From Acanthaster planci (taxonomy: Eukaryota; Echinodermata; Asteroidea; Valvatida; Acanthasteridae): a stretch of DNA of 64,000 bases. The notes beneath the pieces were generated by a model. The model was not told where the DNA came from. It ran no database searches and was given only the letters and a program-made list of their open reading frames with translations. Positions 56,531 to 64,000 of this stretch are shown here, piece by piece (position 1 is the stretch's first letter; each line of letters begins with the position of its first letter). Location of the stretch: assembly GCF_001949145.1 (NCBI RefSeq), contig NW_019091466.1, positions 383,706 to 447,705 on the forward strand, given 5' to 3'. The position numbers and the translations under genes are program-made.

Positions 56531-57080
56531 ACCAAATTTCACGACTCGCTCTCTGGTCGCGAATATTGCAGTCAATATTGGCGACCAAATGATTCACGAC
56601 TTGCTCTTCAGTTGCGAATATTGAAGATAATATTTGTGACCAAATTCACGACTCGTATCTTAGGTCGCAAATATCGCCGCGAATTTTTTCCCAGCAAGTC
56701 GGGTAGCGAGAGAGGTTGCTCGGCTATAGATACACAGCAATTGCTTTTTAACGTTGTGCCCTTACGCTGTGCCAAAACTGACCAGCCGCATAACGACTTG
56801 AGATGAAGCCGAAAATGTTCATCATCGTGCGTGCACGTGAACATTTTATTTCCACCTAGCTTGCTGGGAACAAAAGTCGCGGCTATAATTGCGACTGGAG
56901 ATACAACAAGTCGTGAATTTGGTCGCAAATATTGACGACAATATTCGCGACTGAAGGGCGAGTCGTGAATTTTGGTGGCAAATATTGACGTCAATATACG
57001 CGACCAGACAGCAAGTCGTGAGTGTGGTCGTGAATATTGACGTCAATATTGATGATTGGCGATATCCCTCCAGAGCCACC
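56531..57080. mobile_element. TGACGTCA-palindrome element, copy 1
   Basis: The arms consist of repeated modules of the form accaaattcacgactcgctctctggtcgcgaatattgacgtcaatatt (shown here as a run of shorter motifs: accaaattcacgactcg, ctggtcgcgaatatt, tgacgtcaatatt). They point inward on the left at about 56537, 56588 and 56640 and inverted on the right at 56870-57060. The central unique part includes cagcaattgctttttaacgt near 56738. TGACGTCA occurs at 56986-56993 and 57038-57045. The right terminus ends gatatccctccagagccacc at 57080. The left terminus is eroded. Confidence 0.8.
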
Positions 57081-57405
57081 ATACAAAACCAATAGGGGAT
57101 GTCAAATAGGTTTCATACACTGAAGAGGTGTTTAGTTGCACATCATCGTCTCACGAACCCTTCACACCTAGACATCCCCGATGACAACTTTCTGCGCACG
57201 CCACTCGCCTTGCACGTTCCCGTATGATAACATGGTTACAACTATACTACACTATTTTGATATGGTTTACTTGTCTCACTGCATTATACATTAAATTACA
57301 CCGTATAAATAAATGCTCGTTTAGTACAAAACATACATTTTTGGAAACTTGTTAAAATTAAACATGGAGAAAGGGAAGTTTCTAATGAGGTGAGTTCTCG
57401 ATAAT
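57081..57405 (-). other. 3' flank of the - strand membrane-protein gene
   Basis: AT-rich sequence between the stop codon and element copy 1. I see no clear canonical AATAAA on the - strand, so the transcript end is not placed. Confidence 0.35.
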
Positions 57406-58283
57406 TCAGTCTGGAGAATTAGATTGAGTGTAGCTTCCATCACTTTCGTCAGTTAGGTGAGCTACATTCGTTACCCTAGATCCACCATCACACCCATCTT
57501 CAGCTGGATAGATGCCGAGCACCCCAACGATTGAAGGGCAAGATTTTACCAAGAGGTCACGCCTCTGACAAGAGGAACTAGTTCGGACTGAAGTGCTGAC
57601 ATCCGCTGGTTGTATCGAATTGAAGGTGTTCCATGTTTCTGTGAACTGTGACGAAGCAATGCTGTATCTAGAGGGAGCAAGGAGCTTGTATAAGTCCAGG
57701 TTTGACTGGGACATCTTATGGAGCATAGGCCTACCCTGTGTGTGAATGGCTCCACTAAACCAACCGTTTGCACCAGTCGCATCTCCACTCATTGCCCCAC
57801 TTTTATTCAGATGAGAGACGCCCCGCAGTCCAATTGCTGGACGACGTGGATTCCAGATTGACTCTGACGGAATTACCTTTATCCCAACAGCCCTTTCCAC
57901 CGACGTATACTCATTCATGCCCCCTGCTTGGAAAATATCACTCTCCTGGTAATGTCTTGCCACCCATTCAGGTTCTCCTTGGCTTTTCGTAGCCCCGTCC
58001 ACTTCATCGGCTACGTCGCCAATCAAAGGGTGCTGAGCAAACCCGACTTTGTGGGATTGCTGCGTGCTAACTGGCCACGCACGTGCCTGGTCACTTGCCA
58101 ATGGGCAGTCGGCCTGCTCTACCCTGAGCTCTTGACCACGATGGGTTCCTTGACCCCATTGTGTCCTTGTTCTGGTAAATTCTGCAAACCTTCCATCCTG
58201 TATGCGTATTGCTTGAGGTATATCCTTCAAAAATTGCCCCCCAAAGCCACTATGCTGATGGCAAGACGAGTCAGGTAACAGTG
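57406..58283 (-). CDS. long cytoplasmic-tail exon and stop of the membrane protein
   Basis: The acceptor tttttatatctttag is followed by an open frame of about 292 codons (LLPDSSCHQHSGFGGQFLKD onward) to the stop at 57406. It completes as ACA the codon split by the transmembrane exon. It is the longest uninterrupted frame on the - strand in this half of the window, hydrophilic, with Ser/Thr/Asp/Gly-rich composition and no recognised domain (no SEFIR, kinase, death or TIR motif seen). A function in signalling would be pure inference. The reverse strand also holds shorter open frames, but splice agreement supports this one. Confidence 0.6.
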
Positions 58284-58684
58284 CTAAAGATATAAAAAGA
58301 GGTTAAAAATCGTATTTATGCAAACATTTTGTTCTCGATAGTTGTGGCAGCGGCAGTGTTTTTGTTTTTTCGAACATGTATGTAAATTAATAGGAGTGTT
58401 TAACATTAAGTTTTACATTAGTATGAACTTGCGTTGCTTGCTTTGGTATCTCGAATGACAGTTCATACAAGCCATTTTACTTTATAGGGTCTTTTAGCCT
58501 TATCGACAATTACGTCATCTCCATCTTAATAAGGTTTGCTTTGCCACAATACTTTAATCACATGTATTTGAGTTGTTTTTTTTTAATATAAATCAGTAGA
58601 AATAGTTGTATAAATCAGTGCAGAGCAACAAAAAAGTATCAATGAATCAGTCATTGTTGAATTAATACGAAACGTCAGGCTCAC

Positions 58685-59015
58685 TTTCGTTATTCATGGT
58701 GTTTGGGGCATCCCCGAGGACATCATTGCAAATAATGTCATTTCTTCGTTTACTCCTCCGTCGCTTGTAGAAACAGAGGGTGCAGTAGATGAAAAAGAGC
58801 ACCGTTACACAAACCACCATACTGACAGCAATACTAATGCGCCAACTCCCAGTGTTATTTTGTTGCAAAGACACGTCTGTCCCAGCCCCAGTACGGATCT
58901 TAGTTGGACAGCATGTCGGTGAAGGCGTGGACGTCACGGATGCTTCAGTAGTTCTGACGGGTATGTGCGTGGTAGCTACATATAGAATCACAGTGGTTAT
59001 AGATGTGGGAGGTTT
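58685..59015 (-). CDS. stalk and transmembrane exon of a single-pass membrane protein
   Basis: The acceptor is ttttttccctggcaaag and the donor cgaaa|gtgagc. The exon (phase 0 to phase 1) encodes a Thr/Ser/Pro-rich extracellular stalk, then one hydrophobic helix at about 58838-58767 (ISIAVSMVVCVTVLFFIYC) followed by the basic stop-transfer KRRRSKRR and a short acidic tail start. This is the usual type I receptor layout: extracellular part, one membrane pass, cytoplasmic tail. No family was recognised. The split codon completes correctly with the following exon. Confidence 0.65.
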
Positions 59016-59445
59016 CTTTGCCAGGGAAAAAAGACGTGTCTCAAGATTACTGTATCATCCCTTCGCTATTTCTTAAATGGCCCTCAACAGAGAACATACA
59101 AGGTCTATTTAAGAAACGGATTGTTTTATTCGCTCCCTCTGAATATTGCATCTCGTGATAACCCATATCCTTTAAAGATATATATATTCTTGTATTTTAT
59201 GTTGCTTCCAAATCAAACTGATAGTACAACATCAAAGTTAGTTTGAGGGTGAGACTCAGATTTATAACCGCAAGAAAAATAAGTGAAACTACATGACATG
59301 GTAATGCATGTTTGACATCCTTCCAACCTTAAGTCTGAAACTAGCATTTTGACTACCATACAGCAGTATCAACTAGACGCTTGTTAACTAACTTACCCGG
59401 GGGGATGCTAAAATCATGACACGGTGTTATTTTACAAGATCTAAC

Positions 59446-59490
59446 CTCGCTGGTGTGGCATACAGATGGTGTGGTCGGTTTGGCGAGTAT
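59446..59490 (-). CDS. candidate short linker exon of the membrane-protein gene
   Basis: After the acceptor cttcatctttttaaag the exon reads ILAKPTTPSVCHTSE and ends gcgag|gttaga, phase 0 at both ends, which fits both neighbours. A stronger donor (ccgg|gtaagt at 59397) lies further on and keeps the frame open, but would leave phase 1 and put a stop into the next exon. The shorter exon is therefore preferred; alternative splicing is possible. Confidence 0.35.
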
Positions 59491-59859
59491 CTTTAAAAAG
59501 ATGAAGAAATCATTTTAATTGTAAACACTGGAACGTTAAAAATCATTATCTCTCTGATGACCCTGTAATGGTTACTAGCGTGAGACTTTATTTAGGCCGT
59601 ATACACTTAATCTTCTATTCAGAGAAGGTTTACAAAATGAGGAACTGGGTTGCAGCAGCGTAGGGTTGTCACGAACAGGGGCGAGTGGGCGGAGCTGGAT
59701 GTTAAAGGGTGGCGGGTGCAAGTCACAGTATTACTATACATGTATTATTTTCTGAGTTGTCCCACAACCCCCTCGTTCCACGACCCCCCTTGACTGATAA
59801 TTTCATTTGTGGCCATGCACGTAATACTTACCGCGTAAATACACGTAGATGTTCCATCC

Positions 59860-60115
59860 AAATTTCTGCCTGTTTGAAAGCAGAAAAACAGGTGGCCGCT
59901 TTTGGCCGCCAGCGAATGAAGAAAAAGTAAAATCTGCTTTTCTTGAAGCAAAAAAGCAGAAAAAATAGAAAAATGCATAACCAAACGATGTTCGTTCTGC
60001 TTTTTGAGGTGGCAGAAGAAGAAAAGTCCAAATTGCATGATACCAGAACAAAAATATCTGCTTTTCTACCATTCTGATAGCAGAAGAGCAGATGGCCACT
60101 TTTCATCCTCTACAC
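59860..60115. repeat. cluster of interleaved tctgctttt-type repeats
   Basis: Motifs tctgctttt / aaaagcaga recur in both orientations at 59885, 59932, 59954, 59998 and 60057, and the block caggtggccgctttt near 59889 recurs as cagatggccactttt near 60089. Probably a decayed foldback element. It lies in the presumed intron of the - strand gene. Confidence 0.6.
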
Positions 60116-60368
60116 ATAGTGTCTTTAATAACGTTGATGTTTCCTCAAACCGGGACAACTATCTAGAATAGCACAGTTCCCAGAGCTCTCTGTTTGATAA
60201 AACCACATATTCCACGAGTTTAGGCACTCGTTAATCTGTGTTTTGAGGGTTTTGAACGTAAGGTCGAGGGAGTCGTGGGGTCGAAGGAGTTGTAGAGCAA
60301 CCCCCATTTTCTTTGGTAAGACTTGAAGATTGGCACAGTGGAGATAGACTAGAGAGAGGGCTTGCGCT

Positions 60369-60471
60369 AACACCATGTGAATATATCTCTTTTGGAAGAG
60401 GTATATGTTCTGATAAGAACAGTTGAGTGTGAACTATACCTCTTCCAAAAGAGATCTATCCACGTGGTGTT
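60369..60471. repeat. 103-bp near-perfect hairpin
   Basis: The 37-bp arms 60369-60405 (aacaccatgtgaatatatct and on to gaggtata) and 60435-60471 are inverse with three mismatches; the loop is 29 bp. It could be a tiny MITE or a transcribed hairpin. Size and arm length alone cannot tell these apart. Confidence 0.88.
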
Positions 60472-60736
60472 ACCATAAGCCCCCTCTTTAGTTTAATTAT
60501 TTTCGTAGTTCTCCGAATTTCAAATGGGGGTGACGATATTTTTACTGATGGGGTGGGGGCGAAGTACCCCTCCCGGCTGTACCATTGTTAAGTTATATCA
60601 GAATGCATCAACGTCCTTAATCCTAAAAACCGCAACTCCGCAGAAATGTACGTACGGCTTCAACAACTGGCAAATATAGGGAGCCTATTGTGTGTTTCAT
60701 GAAATGTATTAACTGCAAACGGTTACACATTGTCAC

Positions 60737-60829
60737 CTGAACACAGTAGTTGCCAGGATTTAAACCAACAAACTCGACCCAACCGATGTATTCACCGTCG
60801 TTCTCCCCACGCACAACGTTTCTAGAATT
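60737..60829 (-). CDS. candidate extracellular exon of a membrane-protein gene
   Basis: On the - strand tgtttatttcaacag is a good acceptor and ttcag|gtgaca a donor. The 93-bp exon is phase 0 at both ends and reads NSRNVVRGENDGEYIGWVEF then VGLNPGNYCVQ. The LxPGNYCVQ ending recalls the last strand of a fibronectin type III or cytokine-receptor domain (IL-17-receptor-like proteins have similar text); this is a weak resemblance only. It lies about 1.2 kb upstream of the next candidate exon of the - strand gene, and the connection rests on strand and phase. Confidence 0.45.
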
Positions 60830-60971
60830 CTGTTGAAATAAACAAGATAATGAAACAGTGTAGGTCACGTTTGTGTAGACCCGCTCATCACAATGTGTTT
60901 AATATTTGTTATCGTTACATATTGATTATACATGCTTGTACGGGTGAGGACAGCAAGTAACCCACGATTAC

Positions 60972-61605
60972 GGTGGCCCTGGAGGGACATCGCAAATCGT
61001 CAATATTTAGGTCAATATTGATGACCAAATTCACGACTCACTATCTGGTGGCGAGTACTGCCGTCAGTATTTACGACCAAAATTCACGAATTTTTGTCAC
61101 AACTCGCTCTTTGTTCGCAAATATTGACGACTCGTTCCTTCAGTTACGAATATTGAAGTCAATATTTGCGACCAAATTTACGACTCGTATCTCCGGTCGC
61201 ATTTTTTTTTTTACTCGCAAGCTAGGCGGAAATGAAGTGTTCATGCGCACGCACAATTAACTACATTTTCAGCTTGATCTCAGTAAGTCGTTATATGACT
61301 GGGCAGTTTGGCACAACGTAAGGGCACAACGTTAACAAGCAATTGCTGTGTCTGTATAGTTAAGTAACTTCACTCTCTACCTAGCTCGCTGGAAAAAACA
61401 ATTCGTGGCAATATTTGCGACTGGAGATGCAACGAATCGTGAACTTTAGTCGTGAATATTGACAACAATATTTGCGACCGGGGAGTGAGTTATGAATTTG
61501 GTCGTGAATATTGGCGTCAATATTCACGACCGAAGAGTGGGTCGTAAATTTGGTCGCAAAGATTGACGTCAGTATTGACGATTGGGGATGTCCCTCATGG
61601 ACCAT
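60972..61605. mobile_element. TGACGTCA-palindrome element, copy 2 (opposite orientation)
   Basis: Left end ggtggccctggagggacatc and inverted right end gatggtccatgagggacatc form terminal repeats followed by the same accaaattcacgactcg / gaatattgacgtcaatatt modules as copy 1. The central unique stretch is the reverse complement of the centre of copy 1 (aacgttgtgcccttacg shared), showing that the two copies lie in opposite orientation. TGACGTCA occurs at 61564-61571. There is no coding capacity. Confidence 0.85.
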
Positions 61606-62805
61606 CATACACGATGTTTTACGCGTCTTTAACTGTTCCATGGTTGTTTGCGCCGCAGAATTTCATGATGGGTGTTTGCCCTTCCCAGCGCCATGTAGGG
61701 GCACGACTGAATAAGTCGATACCATGCGTTAGCCGCATGCTCACTTTCTTAATTTCAATTTTAAGGACTTTGTATATACACTCCTTTTATTTTAGCGCCT
61801 TAAATATCTTCTCTTCAGCTTTTTGTGTGTGGGCCCATTTACACTTAGTTCAGGTTTGCAATCATTTTTGAGGTTGGGAGCCTTTGACCTTTCCATTGTT
61901 TTAGGCCGCCCGCTGACGATAATATCTCGAACTGCGAGTGGAAGAGAGGCTGCAGTGTACCCGTAGGTCTATTACCGTTAAGTTATTCTGATTGACGGAC
62001 AAAACTCAAACCGAAAGATAAAACAGTGATATTTGCTGAGAGCAACAGAAATTCCAGGACGTCCTTGCCCGTAGTTTCTGGAATATCTACTTGAAAAAGA
62101 ATATAGGAAGTGTAAGTTGAGTGAGTTTCGCTTCTAGGTTTGTCTTACGGTTACGAATAGATCTAATGTTTCAGGGCAGGGATATTTAATAGCATGCATG
62201 GGTATTGGCTTGTGGCCACAATACACAGTCATTTTGTTCAATTGCAATTATTTCGTGCCCAGCCTTAAGCTTATAGACACACTGTTAAGATTTCGTTTTC
62301 GTTGGAAAATGGCGCACAGAAGTGACATATTGTCATAAATCGCGATTAATACTTTCATTTATAACAATTCAGTAGAGATCTACTATCTTTCAGTTGGCGA
62401 TATTTCTTTTAAAAAGGTGATATTTCTGTCAGGAATGTAAATGTTCTATTTTGTGTCCGGTTGCACAGCTCAATAGTGCAGTAATTGAACAAGGTACTTC
62501 AAGTTTTCTTCTTCTGACTTGTCTCCGGCAAGAACACGAAAATCCAAATTCGTTAACATCTGAAACTTGTGAAACAATACTTCTTCACGGGTATGCAATC
62601 AAATTTAACAATTGTGAATGTTAAAAGATTGTTAAATGTGAAAAAATTGTGAATGTTATAAACAACTTACTTCGATAAGTTAAGTACCGGTATCTTATTC
62701 TTCAACCGGGATATTACACCAGACAGCCACAAATGCATATCAGTTCAGCTGGTGATATTTCTTTCAATCGGTTGTATTTCTGTCAGGTATGTGAATGTTC
62801 TATTT
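61606..62805. other. intergenic region with a 55-bp direct duplication
   Basis: No gene recognised. The stretch 62393-62452 (gttggcgatatttcttttaa through gtcaggaatgtaaatgttct) recurs in diverged form at 62746-62803, immediately before the SINE. Confidence 0.55.
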
Positions 62806-63152
62806 GAAGGCATGTGGCCTAGTGGTTAGGGTTTGTAGCGCCTGATCACTAGGGCGGGAGTTCGATTCCAGCTGGGGTAGCATATTGTAATTTTGGGCAA
62901 GTCCCTTTTACCCCCTGTGTGCCTCTCTTCACCCAGGAGCATTATGGGTACCTGTGAGGGTAGACACGGTGTTATGGTTAGACGTTTGCGCTAAAATGGC
63001 AGCATAAGGCAAGTGTTCTCCCCAGGGAGGTGAGATGGTTTAAGGGATGTTCAGACAATGTGAGCCCAATGTGCAGGGATACTGATAATCTGCGCATTTG
63101 TATTGTGCTTTCCAGATACTATGCACATTATAAATGCTCTTATTATTATTAA
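62806..63152 (+). mobile_element. tRNA-derived SINE
   Basis: The head has RNA polymerase III boxes: A box tggcctagtgg at 62815-62825 and B box agttcgattcc at 62859-62869, with tRNA-like spacing. A conserved-looking body follows, with gggcaagtcccttttacccc and cacccaggagcattatgggtacctgtgagg, and the tail ends in a (tta)n repeat at 63138-63150. The tRNA portion lacks a complete foldable anticodon arm, so it is not a functional tRNA gene. Confidence 0.85.
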
Positions 63153-63956
63153 TTGGTTGGTACTTGCACTCTTTAACCCAACTTTTTGGACTTGGTTAAG
63201 AATAGACCTTATTCAGGGGGAAGCCACTGTTATCTTCTTCCCTCCTTTCTAATACAATCTATTCAATGAAGTGGTGCTTGATTATTTGGGGCTCCAAACC
63301 TAACTTTCAGATATTTTATTTTGCTTTGTTTTGTTTGTTTATTTGTTTGTCTGTTTTTTGTGGCTCAAAACATTAGATGTAACCCATCTCAAATCTATTA
63401 TTCTAAATGGAAACTGGCACGAATCTGTTCTACACTTCTATGTAGTAGTTTTTATTCCCAGGTTCCCAAAATGAAGATGTTTACCACACTTTCAATTCAA
63501 AATGGCCGACACACGAATACAGTCTCTTTAATCATGCACGGTGAGGGGCAGTCTGCTAAATTAAGTGAACATTTCTGGCCAGCTTAGCATTAAAAATGCC
63601 CCCAACAGTATTTTTGAAAAAGGAGATTGTCTGTCCTCCAAAATGGTGAGATTATGTAAATCTTTGCCGGGATCAGTTCCCTGGGTCATTGGGCTTTCAT
63701 CTGAGAGCACAATAAAAGTAGCTATAAATAGGTTGAAGAATGGTCCTATGTGCCCGAGAAAATTGAGGGTTGCCACTTAAAAATGGCCGCAAGTAGACTT
63801 CGGAAAGCACTTTTAGGGGGGGGGTGATTTTGGTTTGTGGGAATAATTAAAAAGTAATTCGTTAACCCACAAACATTGAACGTTTACGGTGTAACAATGT
63901 ACCTTGAATAGTATAGCCCCTCGTCGTTTGATCTTAACAATCCACTTTTTCCGCAG
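63153..63956 (+). other. intergenic or intronic sequence at the right end
   Basis: No repeat family or gene recognised; AT-rich, with a T/G-rich stretch at about 63320-63360. Confidence 0.45.
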
Positions 63957-64000
63957 GACGTTGTTCTTTGGAAATTGATGAAATCTAATTTCTGGCGATG
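63957..64000 (+). CDS. possible exon running off the right end
   Basis: A strong polypyrimidine-acceptor (ccactttttccgcag) is followed by gacgttgttctttgg and on, open to the window end in one frame only: DVVLWKLMKSNFWR. The form VVLWKLMKSNFWR faintly recalls the start of a PWWP domain (xDLVWAKxxGxPWWP), but 14 residues do not allow an assignment. Confidence 0.25.

Noticed and set aside
59397-59490. Longer version of the short linker exon using the strong gtaagt donor
   Set aside because: It would leave phase 1 and force a stop soon after the start of the transmembrane exon. It could still be an alternative or poison form.
62812-62885. tRNA gene
   Set aside because: A and B boxes are present, but no complete cloverleaf can be drawn and the sequence continues into a SINE body and (tta)n tail.

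Overview
The window looks like nuclear DNA of a marine invertebrate animal, most plausibly an invertebrate deuterostome (echinoderm, hemichordate or lancelet type). The evidence is one large GT-AG intron-rich gene, dispersed tacatgtacatgta and taccggta motifs, and a mixed load of CR1/L2-like, RTE-like, Penelope-like and DIRS-like retrotransposons, hAT-type and other terminal-inverted-repeat elements and a tRNA-headed SINE. I cannot name the species. An assembly gap of 84 N lies at 40206-40289.

The main gene, on the + strand, is an orthologue of CCDC66, a centriolar-satellite, microtubule and ciliary coiled-coil protein. I assemble 14 coding exons between 363 and the stop codon at 51945-51947. 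All their splice phases agree and they give about 1055 residues; the N-terminus lies to the left of the window. Best conserved are a TQDQL-type segment in exon 3, the basic and acidic coiled-coil core in exons 8-11 ending in GHDTS, and the C-terminal DPLLNP...LRQGL block in exon 14. The 3' UTR probably ends near 53.9-54.1 kb.

The introns hold much of the other recognisable content. Intron 2 has an antisense CR1/L2-like RT fragment. Intron 5 has a decayed DIRS copy. Intron 6 has a Penelope-like element with an inverted partial copy, a hairpin MITE, an antisense RTE fragment and a hAT-like element. Intron 8 has tandem repeats in decayed sequence. Intron 9 has two oppositely oriented CR1-like elements, a further RT fragment, pieces of another antisense element and a 1.1-kb hAT-type element with an 8-bp target duplication. 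Intron 11 has a 1.36-kb inverted-repeat element, and intron 13 a longer, inactivated DIRS copy.

From 54.9 to 63.2 kb there is a cluster of palindromic elements: a compound nest of three inverted repeats, two opposite-strand copies of a family whose arms contain TGACGTCA palindromes, a 103-bp near-perfect hairpin and a SINE. Interleaved with these on the - strand are exons I interpret as the 3' half of a single-pass membrane protein gene (60829 down to 57406): a short extracellular exon, a Thr/Ser/Pro-rich stalk, one transmembrane helix and a long cytoplasmic tail of no recognised family. A possible first exon of a further + strand gene begins at 63957.

I found no prokaryotic operons, CRISPR arrays, rRNA or functional tRNA genes. 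The most novel-looking items are the CRE-palindrome element family, the compound palindrome nest and the orphan receptor-like gene. All calls come from reading the sequence; no database search was run.
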